DNA from: Miscanthus floridulus
Taxonomy: Eukaryota > Streptophyta > Magnoliopsida > Poales > Poaceae
DNA: 64,000 nucleotides
Direction: 5' to 3'
NCBI RefSeq assembly: GCF_019320115.1
Contig: NC_089593.1
Coordinates: 17,840,870-17,904,869 of the forward strand
Positions 35,070 through 46,455 of the stretch are shown piece by piece. The notes beneath the pieces were generated by a model. That model was given only the letters and a program-made list of their open reading frames with translations, did no database searches and had not been told where the DNA came from. Made by a program: the position numbers and the translations under genes. The stretch's first letter is position 1, and every line of letters begins with the position of its first letter.

Positions 35070-35463
35070 CGTCGATACGGACCCACCGGATACCCCATAA
35101 TGCAGGGAGAAGATCTAGTCTAACTAGGATTTCTTTCCCTATAAACTTAGTAGTAGTATTATTCTGTAATCCTACTAAAAATCTCATTGTAAATCGACTA
35201 GGACTCTGGCCTCCTGACTATATAAAGGAGGGCGGAGTTCCTAAAGAGAAGATAGAACATAACGCATCACAACACTAACAATCAATCCAACGCAAAGGCT
35301 AACGCCGACTGGACGTAGGGCTATTACTCGATCACGATCGAGGGTCCGAACCAGGATAAATCGACTGTCTCTTGCGTTTATCGTCGAGTTCTGCATACGC
35401 TGAATCCCGAACATACTGCTCCAGGTACCCCCATGGCAGGCTATCGGTGGTGAAACATCGACA
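35070..35463 (+). repeat. 5' LTR of the Tat-lineage element (394 bp)
   Basis: It begins CGTCGATACGG, where the 3' copy has TGTCGATACGGG, so the first T has become C and one G is lost. It ends ATCGACA. A TATATAAAG box at 35218-35226 precedes the likely transcript start. The opening of a long open frame at 35372 falls in the LTR and is not the gag start. Confidence 0.9.
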
Positions 35464-35484
35464 GCTGGCGCGCCAGGTAGGGGC
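35464..35484 (+). promoter_or_regulatory. Primer-binding-like site
   Basis: GCTGGCGCGCCAGGTAGGGG directly follows the LTR, of the TGGCGC...GGTAGGGG form often seen at this place in grass Gypsy elements. The tRNA was not identified. Confidence 0.55.
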
Positions 35485-35512
35485 TTTCGGAGAATTTGCA
35501 TCCGAGAGCTCG

Positions 35513-37738
35513 ATGGACCTCTACAACATGATCTTCTCGACGGGATCAACCTTCATCTTCGGTTCATGGATCTGCGAGGCAGACGACAACGGCAAGCTTC
35601 AAGTCCGTCTCCTCGAAGATTCGGATCACCATGAAAACCTTTCTATTTCGGCGACTACGACAGATCAAATCGCTGGAAGATTCGCGCAGCTCGTGATATC
35701 TGATCCAACTCAGATTTCGTGGATTTCCACATCTGACTCAAACTCAGGCGCCGCATCCGAGATGGAATCTCTACCAAGTTCTTTCGAGAAACCGAGTTCT
35801 TTTCCGACAGGGCTCCGGAGCGCGGTCTCAGCCTATCAAGAAAACGACTCAGAATACACTCAGAGTCTTTTGAAGAAGTCGGGTCATTTTCCATTCGGAC
35901 TCCACAACATGGCAAAATCTTATCGAGCACGGCCCGAAGGATCCCTCGATCCGGTGCTTAGAATGCCACTAAGAGGAGCTGAAGAAGGTCTCGTACTGAC
36001 TATAACATCTCAAGACTGCATCATCCACTGGCCAGGTTCTGTTCCTGAGGACAGCGGTACCCAACTAGTCGGCACGACGATGACGGCAATTCTACCCTAC
36101 CAAGAAGGAAACTCGATCTGCGACCTTGAAGCCTCTACTAAAGTCATCAACGACTCCGACAGTATGGAAACCAACACCGATAACAGAACAATTCCCGCAC
36201 GAGAAGTATTCATGGTTCGCCGTCCTCGATCACCATTGGTCCCCCCAGAAGCACCCGACATTAGGTCATCGAATGAATCTGAGTCCAACATATCACCCTT
36301 TATCCAAGGGCACAATGGTGAGACCGAGAATCAGAAACAAGCTAGAGAAAGAAGAAACAAATTAAAACAAGGACGCCAACGCCGCGCTAGGCAGCGCAAG
36401 GAAGCTTGGATCAAGTATGAATCAGATCTGGCTGAGTATGATAGGAAAAAATCAGAACAAGAAGTCAAAGAAAAACGTGCGGGGAATACACCCTACAATA
36501 AGATCCGAGAAGCACTAGAAGAACTCGGAGCAACATCACTTCCAAGTGAAAAACAGGAACAGCTCCGAGACCTCCTCCAATCAGCAGCCCTAAGGACGCA
36601 CGACGGAAGGGCCCGCTCAAGACTACCCGCCAGGTTAACATCTCATAGGAAGGAAGATCAAATTCAAAAGAAATCCGCTTTCGAAAGACTTGGACCAAGT
36701 GGAAGCCACAACAGAGAAAGTAGAAGGGACCACAGTCAAAATTACCGAATCGAACAACCAAGGAAGATCAGAAGCAAAATACCTATTCAGACATCCCCGC
36801 TGAACTACTCTCACCAAAACGACAGTTGGCAGGAAGAAGGTGCCAAATCAGAACACAAAGAAGCCGGAACGCACGATAGATTCCCCTGTTTTGCAAACAG
36901 ACTTGCTTCAATACGACTGCCTCACAAGTTCAAGCCATCCAACCACTCTAAATATGATGGCAAGACCGAACCAAGGCAGTGGCTCAGAATTTACTCGCAG
37001 TCTATTGAACTAGCCGGAGGAGACGACGATATCAAGACCTTATTTTTTCCCATGGCACTGGAAACCATGCCCCTCCAATGGTTCGACAAATTAAATCCAG
37101 GGTCAATCAGAAATTGGGAAGACTTGCAAAGAGTTTTCTATGGAAATTTCGCGAGTTTCATTACGCACCCCATCACCCACGTAGAATTAAAAGGACTCAA
37201 GTAGAAAGGAGGCGAAACTCTCAGAAATTACTATCGATGATTTGGCGAACTACGTGCTCAAGTATATGACATCACAGAACGGGAAGTAATCGAAGCTTTC
37301 TCTCACGAAATTATGGCTAGGTGACAATTTCAAGACTTCTGCAAAGAAAACCCGAGAAGCAATGAAGAATTCAGACGCACAGTAGAAAAGATGATTATCG
37401 CAGAGGAGAATAGGCGAGAAAGGTTCCCGGATAAAAACAACCAAGACAAGCCAGACAAGCGAAATCATCGAAACATCAGACATTAGGAAAGAAAACGTGG
37501 ACCAGACAACACCGTGGCGATGGCTGATAAATCAAGAAAGTTTTCCAAACCTAGAGGGTATGATGACATTGAAAACATGCGTTGCATTTTGCATCCTAAA
37601 GGAAATCACACCACTAGAAATTGCTACACATTCAACGAGTGATACACGAGAAAAGATAATAAGGTAAACACTAAGGAAGACAATCAGAAAAAGATGAAGA
37701 CAACCACGAAGGCAGAGGATTTCAAAAATCCAGGGGGA
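35513..37738 (+). pseudogene. gag of the Tat-lineage element
   Basis: ATG 35513 (MDLYNMIFSTGSTFIFGSWI) opens 564 codons to a TAG at 37202. The first two thirds are a variable Ser/Glu-rich region with a Lys/Arg-rich coiled stretch (ERRNKLKQGRQRRARQRKEA). The conserved capsid-like core starts at HKFKPSNHSKYDGKTEPRQW, with DDIKTLFFPMALETMPLQWF and NWEDLQRVFYGNF. The same frame goes on past stops at 37202, about 37238 and 37322 (TGA where CGA would fit), and 37483. It then gives a degenerate knuckle (CILHPKGNHTTRNC) near 37580-37625. The core belongs to the Retrotrans_gag family. The stops show the product cannot be made whole. Confidence 0.85.
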
Positions 37739-37899
37739 TAGTAGCAGTAATCTTCGCTGGAGCCCCAGATTCTAGAAGTAAACATCAAGAAAAGCTAGCT
37801 CTACGAACCATCATGGCAGCAGAACCGGCTATTCCAAGATATCTCAATTGATCACAATATCTAATCCAATTTTCAAGAGAAGACCAATGGACTAGCGTA

Positions 37900-39297
37900 G
37901 GAAACGCGGGCCATTACCCACTGGTTCTAGATCCAACTATCGCTGGCATGACTGTCACTAAAGTACTAATCAATGGGGGAGCTGGACTCAACATTATCTT
38001 TTCAGAGACGCTAAGGAAGATGGGACTACAACTCGACGGGATGATTATACCAACAAGCACCCCTTTTTAAGGAATAGTACCCGGCAAGGCAGCTATGCCA
38101 CTAGGACAAATCACCCTACCGGTCACTTTTGGCACTCCCTCAAATTACCGAACAGAGTTCATCAAGTTTAAAGTTCCAGACTTTGATTCATCATATCATG
38201 CAATCCTCGGGCGCCCAGCACTAGCAAAATTCATGGCAATACCGCATTACCCGTACCTGTTGCTTAAGATGCTAGGGCCTAACGGTGTCCTTTCCCTTCA
38301 AAGTGATTTGAAGCGCGCTTTTGACTGCGACGTTCAGGCAATTCAAATTGTAGCCAAGGCACAAGTCGTCGATGGTAGAAAAGAAATAGCCACTATTGCC
38401 GCAGAAATGAACCCAGAAGAACTAGAAATACCAGCTAAAAAGCCCAGCATACTCGCACCACCAAAAGAAGCCAACATCAAGCAAATCGACCTGGGCACCG
38501 GTGATCCCTCCAAAACGGCAACCATCAGCGCCCACCTCTCAGCAAAATAGGAACTCGCGCTCACCAACTTTCTTCGGGACAACAAAGATATCTTCACTTG
38601 GAAGCCGGCCGACATGCCAGGTGTCCCAAGGGAGTTGGCTGAGCACGGAATCGATGTCAATGAAGGCTCAAAGCCTGTGAAGCAACGGCTACGACGATTC
38701 TCACCCGATAAGAAGGCAACTATTAAAAAGGAAATCACAAAGCTAACGACAGCCGGATTCATCAGAGAAATCCTTCATCCAGATTGGCTAGCAAACCTAG
38801 TTCTAGTACAAAAAAGAACACGAACGAGTGGCGCATGTGCGTAGACTACACAGATCTCAACAAACACCCCCCGAAAAGATCCATTCGGGCTACCACACAT
38901 TGACCAAATAGTTGATTCGATAGCAGGATCTGCCCTATTATCCTTCCTTGATTGCTATTCAGGATATCACCAGATTGCGTTAAAAGAACAAGACCAGAGC
39001 AAGACATCTTTCATCACTCCGTTTGGCGCCTACTGCTACAAGACCATGTCATTTGGACTCAAGAATGCTGGTGCCACATACCAAAGAGCTATCCAAACGT
39101 GCCTTGGTGATCAGATTGGCAAAAACGTAGAAGCATATGTGGATGACGTAGTAGTAAAAACAAAGAACCCGGACACTCTAATTGAAGACTTAAGGCAAAC
39201 CTTCGAAAACCTGAAGAGGTGGAGGTGGAAATTGAACCCAAGCAAGTGTGTATTCAGAGTTCCTTCAGGACAACTACTGGGATTCTTGGTCAGTCAT
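37900..39297 (+). pseudogene. Protease and reverse transcriptase of the Tat-lineage element
   Basis: The protease part has LVLDPTIAGM, then LINGGAGLNI at about 37966-37995, in which the catalytic Asp is Asn (AAT at 37972-37974, a G-to-A change). The frame includes DSSYHAILGRPALAKFMAIP and a stop near 38068 and another at 38548. The RT part has WKPADMPGVPRELAEHGIDV, ITKLTTAGFIREILHPDWLA, and after two frameshifts near 38815-38880 WRMCVDYTDLNK and SFLDCYSGYHQIALKEQDQS. The catalytic YVDD is intact at 39136-39147. RT ends abruptly after PSGQLLGFLVS near 39290, where the RT thumb, RNase H and the front of integrase are missing. Confidence 0.85.
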
Positions 39298-40030
39298 CTT
39301 TGTAGTCAAAGTAGTTGAGTTCATCCAAGACATTATGCACCGCTTTGGCATGCCAAATCGAATCATCACAGATTTGGGTTCTCCCTTTACAGCTACAGAA
39401 TTCCAAAGTTGGGCACAAGATTGTGGTTTTGGCATAGATTACGCATCAGTCACACATCCAGAAGCCAATGGACAGGTAGAAAGGGCTAATGGACTTATAC
39501 TAGCCGGATTAAAACTAAGATTATACGAAGAACTAGTGGACTATGGATCCAAATGGATTGAAGCATTGCCCAAAGTAGTATGGGGGCTATGGACTCAAAT
39601 AAGCAGAGCCACCGGATACTCACCCTTCTTCCTAGTTTATTGATCAGAAGCAGTACTACTAGACGACTTAATCTGGACGTCACCAAGGATAGAACAATAC
39701 GACGAAGGAGAAGCAGAACACACCCAGAGATTAGAACTCGACAGCACGGAAGAAGTCAGAGTAAATGCTACCCTTCAATCAGCCAGATACCTCCAAGGTT
39801 TAAGACGCCACTACAACAAGAATACCCAACCTTGATCACTCCAAATTGGAGATCTAGTACTAAGAAGAATACAAAAAACTGACGGACGCCATAAACTACT
39901 CAGTCCATGGGAAGGTTATTTTATTGTCACAAAAGTTACCGGACCAGGCACGTATAAGTTGATAACTGAAGATGGAAAAGAAATCAACAATACATGGCAC
40001 ATCAGCCAACTAAGAAGATTCTACGCATGA
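39298..40030 (+). pseudogene. Integrase, C-terminal two thirds
   Basis: The text resumes at VVEFIQDIMHRFGMPNRIIT, with the second catalytic Asp in IITDLGSPF and the Glu in NGQVERANGL near 39470. The zinc-binding N-terminus and the first catalytic Asp are absent through the deletion. Stops lie near 39641 and 39832. The C-terminal domain follows as LQIGDLVLRRIQK, LLSPWEGYFIV and WHISQLRRFYA with TGA at 40028-40030. The end is well preserved, so pol originally stopped here. Confidence 0.85.
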
Positions 40031-40234
40031 AAAACAAATCAAGGAAGGATATACGTACAAGCTACAAGAGATCAACGTTCATGATCAATAAAGATGATTT
40101 TCCGCGTCAATACGTGTATTACTATGGATTTCCCCCAGTTGTTTGCAATAACCATGTAAACGATCATGATCAATAAAGATGGTTCTCCTCGACAACAGAT
40201 GTCTTATTATGAATCTTCCTGAGTTGTTTTCACT

Positions 40235-40881
40235 GAGCATACTGGCTGAGAGCAAAAGAGCTAAAAAGATGCTTGAGCCCGCCGATGAGGGTAGCTAATA
40301 AGCTGACACCTGATCCAAAAAGCAAAATGGCTGAAATCACGCCTGAGCATACCGGCTGAGAGCAAAAGAGCTAAAAAGATGCTTGAGCCCACCGATGAGG
40401 GTAGCTAATAAGCTGACACCCGATCCAAAAAACAAAATGGCTAAAATCACGCCTGAGCATACCGGTTGAGAGCAAAAGAGCTGAAAAGATGCTTGAGCCT
40501 ACCGATGAGGGTAGCTAATAAGCTGACACCCGATCCAAAAAGCAAAATGGCTAAAATCACGCATGAGCATACCGGCTGAGAGCAAAAGAGCTGAAAAGAT
40601 GCTTGAGCCCGCCGATGAGGGTAGCTAATAAGCTAACACCTGATCCAAAAAGCAAAATGGCTAAAATCACGCCTGAGCATACCGGCTGAGAGCAAAAGAG
40701 CTAAAAAGATGCTTGAGCCCACCGATGAGGGTAGCTAATAAGCTGACACCTGATCCAAAAAGCAAAATGGTTGAAATCACACCTGAGCATACCGGCTGAA
40801 AGCAAAAGAGCTCAAAAGATGCTTGAGCCCGCCGATGAGGGTAGCTAATAAGCTAACACCCGAACCAAAAAGCAAAATGGC
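40235..40881 (+). repeat. Tandem array, 110-bp unit, about 5.9 copies
   Basis: GAGCATAC(C/T)GG(C/T)TGA starts at 40235, 40345, 40455, 40565, 40675 and 40785, exactly 110 bp apart. Each unit also has AGATGCTTGAGCC and AGGGTAGCTAATAAGCT. Copies differ at a few sites only. 110 is not a multiple of three and stops occur in every unit, so it is not coding. Confidence 0.95.
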
Positions 40882-40894
40882 TCTACAACCAGAA

Positions 40895-41314
40895 GAAAGC
40901 CAGACAAGCACTCGACGAGTCAAGAAAGTTTGTCAAGACAATGATCTACAAATACCGAGTTGTTTACATGACGCATATGAAAGCCAAACAAGCACTCGAC
41001 AAATCAAGAAAGTATGTCAAGACAATGATCTACAAATACCGAGTTGTTTACACGACGCATATGAAAGCCAGACAAGCACTCAACAAATCAAGAAAGTTTG
41101 TCAAGACAATGATCTACAAATACCAAGTTGTTTACACGACGCATATGAAAGCCAGACAAGCACTCGACAAATCAAGAAAGTTTATCAAGACAACGACCTA
41201 CTGAAACCGAGTTGTTTACACGACGCATATGGAAGCCAGGCAAGCACTCGACAAGTCAAGAAAGTTTGTCAAGACAATGATCTACAAATACTGAGTTGTT
41301 TACACAGCACAGTT
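40895..41314 (+). repeat. Tandem array, 84-bp unit, five copies
   Basis: Five head-to-tail units follow the 110-bp array after 13 bp. The unit contains TCAAGAAAGTTTGTCAAGAC and CCGAGTTGTTTACACGACGC. As 84 is 28 codons, the array reads open in two frames; one gives the 28-residue unit ESQTSTRQIKKVCQDNDLQI... five times. The last unit is the most diverged. Whether it is ever translated is unknown; openness could be incidental. Confidence 0.95.
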
Positions 41315-41449
41315 AAAAGCATGACAAATACTTGACTAAATCAAAGACATCCAGGCAAAGAAGACATCAACAAAAAATAAAGGATTTTCATTCAAAAAAG
41401 AAGTATAATATCCTTATTACAGAGGCTGGAGTACTAAAGTCAAAATACA

Positions 41450-44400
41450 TCAAGCATCGCCATCAGGAGAAGAAATATCAATATCAAGATTGTCTACAAT
41501 CCTCCTAGCCAAATCTTCGACCTCAGGCTCCATCTTTTCAACAGCATCAAGATATTCTTGACTCTCAGCTTCCTCCGCAATCTTGGACAGGGGCATCTCT
41601 AGAGCAAGAACCCGAACCTGAGCAAGAACATTTCTGGTACATAGTTGGGCGCATCTCTTCACGAACTCCTGCAAACGGGTCGGAACTTGGGGAATAAACT
41701 GAGCCCAAGATTGACCATCATCCGATGGAGTCCAGAGAAGATCGGCTACTGACCGAAATGATTTCCACAAAGCATTCCAGTTCTCAGTAGCCGTCACCAA
41801 CTTACTAGTCAAGACTTCAACTATTTTTTGGGCCTGCACAAGATCCCTGTCAGCTCCACGCCTAATCAACTTGGCAAGCGCGAGTTCTTCCTCAGCACGA
41901 ATAATTACCTCTTTAGCCCTATTGTGGCTATTGCGAGCGAGTGTCTTCATTTCCTCAAAACCCTCCAAAAGCTTTTGCTTTTCAACTCGGAGAGCTAAAC
42001 CAGGCACCAAAAACAAGTCATCAGAAAGGAAAATTCGAATATAAGAGGAAACAAAAAGAACCCGCAATACCATTGCACTCATTCTTCATAGCCTCCACAG
42101 CTGCATCCCTCTGCTTTCCTGCCTCAACCACCTGGGCACGGAGAGCTTTCTCCTCCTTTTGGTGCGTTTGACGCTCGGTCTCCATCTCGGCTCGACAGAG
42201 ATCAAGCTCTGTTCTTAGAGCACTAACCTCATAAGACAACTTTTTCTCGGATTCAGACGAGAAAAAGAAGCTGGTATGATCTCAAGAAAAAGACTGAGCA
42301 AAAAGAGAAAGAGAAAAACAAGACATAAGAACAGAAGAAAGACGAACATCTAAACAAAGAACTTCAGAAAAGACTTACCTGGAGCTTTTCACCAAAAGAA
42401 GTCATGAGGGTCCCCCAGGCAACGGTCAGCTCTGACAACCGATGAGTGGCATCGAATTGTTGCACCACATCATCATCCAGACGCTGAACGCCACTAGGAA
42501 GAGGAGCAGAGGGAGAAGCCGGCTGAGGCAAAGAAGACAAGACCAGAGTCGTACCCTAGGAAGGCCCGGCTACCTCCCCAGATGGCTCCACCGCCACGAC
42601 CACGGTCACCTCCGGGGCCAGCAAATCAGCAGCAGCGGGATCACCGAAGAACGCTGTCACCCTCACAGCCACCTCGCCGACCGCACATGTCGAGTCTAGA
42701 GACTCAGAACGCAGGGGCGCGTCAGAAGACTGAAAAGAAGTCGACTGAGGGTTGAGGGAAGGCGAAGGCCTGCAAGATGATAAAGAAAAGCGACGATAAG
42801 AATATGAATCAGAGAAGGGGAAAACAGAAGCAGAGAAACATAACTAGGATTCACTCACTTAGCTATCTTCTTCTTCATAAAACCCCCAAGACCAACAGAA
42901 GACCTTAGAGGGGGAACTATAGAACCAAAAATATCGCCACCACCTTGCAACAGGAGTGGCGTGGTCAGAACCGGAGCTCCAGAAGAACTCGAGGTCGACA
43001 ACCGCTTACTACAAGAGAATAAAGTCAAAGTCAGGACAAAAAGAAGTGTTCAACAGCAGAAAAGCAGGAAAACTACTCACCGACGCGTAACAAGGGCCGC
43101 ACCATCATCCTCCTCTTCCTCACTCTCAAGCATGGCAACCACAGCGCCATCTAAAAAAGAAGAAAAGTACTCGATTAGAGGCAAAAGCAAACAACAAAAA
43201 GACAAAACATATTAATATGCTCACCTAGGAGCACGCTACCTATAACTTGAGTACCTGGATGAGTACTCGATTGACGAGACTTCTTGGCGGCAGACAAACC
43301 AGAAGAAGAACAATCTGCTCGCCCCCTTTTTTCGACACTACGGGGAGCTCGAGGAACTGGACGAGGAATATACTCTACATATGTGTTAAGAATGGTGGAA
43401 GAAACACCAGGAAACATCATAGTGGTTGGAAACTTACTGGTTCAAGATGCCCCAGCAAGATTCTCCCCAAGCTCCACAATAGCGGGGCAGTCATCAAGGG
43501 GGATCGGGTCAACAAAGTTACGCCCCAATTCCTATAAAAGAGTAAAGCAACCAGACAAGAAATATTAAGCGAAATTGGAGACAGCCAAGGAAATAAGCAA
43601 AGTACTAGCACAAGAAAAAATAACTCACAGCAGGAGGCGGGTTGTTAGCACAATACTTAGAGACAGTATGCGGGATGACGCTTACTCCCTTCAACATCTT
43701 CTGAAGGCGCTCGAGCACCTCCTCACCGGTCAGCTCAAGGGCAGGGACCATACGAGAAGGGTCCTCCGCTCTAGAGTATTCAAAACCATAGTTTTCTCGC
43801 TCCTTCAAAGGTTGAACACGGCGGCGAAGGAAACTAGAGACGATGCCAAAGCCGGTCAAGCCTTGTTGTTTCAGAGCACATATCCTCTCCAAAAATGGCT
43901 TGATCGCCTGGAGCTCATCCATCGTCATAGGATTCTTCTCCCATCGGTCGTTAACCATGGGACCAGAAGAAGAATGGACAGCAAGAGGAGGGATCATATT
44001 GGCGGTATAAAACCAGTCGACACGCCAATCCCTCACAGAATCGACCAAATCATAATCAAAGAATCTAATCTTACGACCCTGATGAAACTGAATCCCGCAG
44101 CCACCAAAAACATGGGTGTCATCGCTGCGCGGTTGGGGCTTCAGATAGAAGAAGTAACAAAAGAGAGAAAGAGAAGGAGGAATTCCAAGAAAAGTTTCAC
44201 AAAGATGAACAAAGACAGAAAGATGAAGGACAACATTGGGAGTAAGATGGTTCAGGCTAATCCCAAAATAATTGAGAAAGCGATGAAGAAAAGCGGAGGC
44301 AGGAAGGCAAAGATCAGCACGGATAAAGGAGACAAAAAGAACAATCTCACCAGAGCCTAAGGTTGGAACCCGATGCTGGCCTGGAGCTCTTCACTCAACA

Positions 44401-44588
44401 ATCTCCTTGTCCTGGATCAGGAAATCACTGACCAGCTCACGCAACTAATCCTCAGTGGTAGTCGGAGCCGGCCACACCTTCTGAGCAGCCCTCATGCCCA
44501 TGAATTCTTGATTTTCAATCACAGAAAGTGATGCCTCCTCGTCTACAAAGGTTGCCTAGGACTTGCTCGTGGATTTCTTCCTACCCAT
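41450..44588 (-). pseudogene. Antisense multi-exon gene of the Tat element (PF04195-type plus coiled coil)
   Basis: On the minus strand exon 1 runs from ATG 44588 (MGRKKSTSKS) to 43629, before a GTGAGT donor. It contains LGSGEIVLFVSFIRADLCLP, FGISLNHLTPNVVLHLSVFV and GIPPSLSLFCYFFYLKPQPR, the heart of the putative gypsy-type transposon domain (PF04195), then VRDWRVDWFYTANMIPPLAV and VSKYCANNPPP. It has stops only in its first ~80 codons (TAG, TAG, TGA). A second exon at about 43440-43531 (ELGRNFVDPIPLDDCPAIVE) follows a TTTATAG acceptor. A basic exon near 43255-43435 and coiled-coil exons at 42021-42239 and 41450-42000 (AEEELALAKLIRRGADRDLV) come next. The gene runs opposite to gag-pol. Its role is unknown; an effect on the sense transcript or an accessory protein are both possible. 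Confidence 0.75.
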
Positions 44589-45969
44589 ATACTAGCGAAA
44601 GCAATAAGGAACTGAGAAACGACGACGGACAGGTGGCGGCACTCAGACGACGGCGACAATGGCAACGACGGAGTAAGAACTAGGGTTTCAAGGCAAAGGC
44701 AGGTCAGTAAAGAAAAGAAGAAAGAAGGCCTTTAAATAGATTTTTACAGCAATAAAAATGCGGCCCATTAGGCCCGTTTTAACATGGCATGTGAGCACAA
44801 TGGTTCATTTCCCAAAACAACTGACAAAGCTGAAATGACGGACGGCACACTTCTACACAACGGTACAGTTCAACGGGCAGATTTCAGACTTATCCATCCC
44901 GCACCAAGGCAGAGTTAACATATGGCTACAAAAAGAACTCATCAACAATGAAGCAACGAAGTGTCGCCAAACAAGGAACAAAAGAACTCGGATCTTATAG
45001 AAAGAACTCGGGAATCTCACAAACAACCAGGAAATCAGTAGAAAAAAGAATGATAACCCAAAAGACAGTATTCTTTCCATTATAAATGACTTTCAAAATT
45101 ACAAGATTACACATCTTACAAGACCCAATAAACTCGGTACTACGACGAGCAAGGTAGCAAAAAGGAACCCGGACACAACTAGGCTCTGGAACGACTACGT
45201 GTTCCAAATCGCTACTCGATAGAACAAACCGCACTCAGCTACACTGTTTTCTTCAAAGGACGGATACAGAACATCTGAGGCGGAAGTCAGCAGCACGGTG
45301 GGACAACATGGAACAGGGAAGCCCAGTAGGCATCTGTCTACCCAAGTCCGACGTGACACCAGATCAGGCGTTGATCTGCACCGGACAGTCGCAGGACAGG
45401 CAAGGGGGATTTACCCAGAACTGCTGGATGAAGGAACGTATCACACATCACAAGACTTCCTCCAACTACCGCAACGTACCTCCTGGTACAATGCCGCTGT
45501 GAGATTAGTCTACCTCTAATCTCTATCACAAGACTCCCTCCAGCTACGACAAGATATACAAGAACTACGAGATATGCCCGGGGGTTGCTCTACTTCAGAA
45601 ACTATCATATTCATGGCTACGAAGATTTCAGGTCACTCAACAAAATGCTCGATGAATCAAAACAGCACACCAGGAGGGTATTTATAGACCAAAGAAGCGG
45701 TGCACATGGACCAGGAGCACCAACGGAACAAACCTAACAAAGGGCACAGTGAAAAGACAGAATTCAATGAAAGAGGACTCAGGCGTGAAGGAACAATAGT
45801 CAAGGACAAGCATATTCGAAAGGATATACCAACACTGTACAACTCGTGAGCAAACGGTATTTACACTCAACCACTACCATACAACCACATCTGACAACAG
45901 CAGACTACCATAGAATATGCCAAGACCCTGCACCCGAGTTCTTTTTGGGTAAAAGAACCCGGATATACG
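44589..45969. other. Spacer between the antisense gene and the 3' end of the Tat element
   Basis: No gene is supportable. The stretch just above 44588 would hold the antisense gene's promoter, but no clear TATA box was identified. The rest is AC-rich with short ORFs lacking domains. Confidence 0.4.
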
Positions 45970-46455
45970 CTCGGGGGCTGCAAGAGAAGAGGTTTTTCAG
46001 CTCTTTTGAACAACATAAGATGCGAGACCCTCCAGCTCCTTGTCCCAAATAGCAAGAGGCTCGGGGGCTACACTCAGTGAGTGCATTTTTTTCCTTGAAA
46101 AAAGCGCACGTCACCAAGAAGATTTCTTTAAGACAAACAACTTTAAGGACTCATGTAAAAAAGAACCCATACCGAGCAATATCCGAGTTCTTTTTTATAA
46201 AAAAACTTGCACGATGAATCAGAACAATTTCAAGACAAGACCCTCCAGCTTCTTGTTCCAAATAGCAAGAGGCTCGGGGGCTACACCGAGGCGGATGTAT
46301 TTTTTCTTCAAAAAAGTACACACCAATCGAAGATCCCAAGAAGCGCTACATGGTTTCACTCAGGAAAGCACTCGGACAACGCTTGTTCCTGCTCAGCAAG
46401 ACCTGAAGGAACAAGATGAGGGTTCCAGAGCTCAACCATGAAGTGCTCAGGGGCT
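45970..46455 (+). promoter_or_regulatory. Polypurine-like tract with three upstream look-alikes
   Basis: CTCAGGGGCT at 46446-46455 abuts the 3' LTR, where the polypurine tract primes plus-strand DNA. CTCGGGGGCT occurs at 45970-45979, 46060-46069 and 46273-46282, the last two inside a diverged repeat sharing GACCCTCCAGCT and AAATAGCAAGAGG. Confidence 0.55.

Noticed and set aside
35372..35512. Upstream start of the long gag frame
   Set aside because: The first 47 codons lie in the LTR and primer site; ATG 35513 is the first sensible start after them.
40235..41314. CRISPR-like look of the regular arrays
   Set aside because: Units are contiguous with no unique spacers, lie in a plant retrotransposon, and no cas genes exist.
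43575..44360. 261-codon plus-strand ORF rich in Lys and Arg
   Set aside because: It is the shadow of antisense exon 1, whose minus-strand text matches a known transposon domain.
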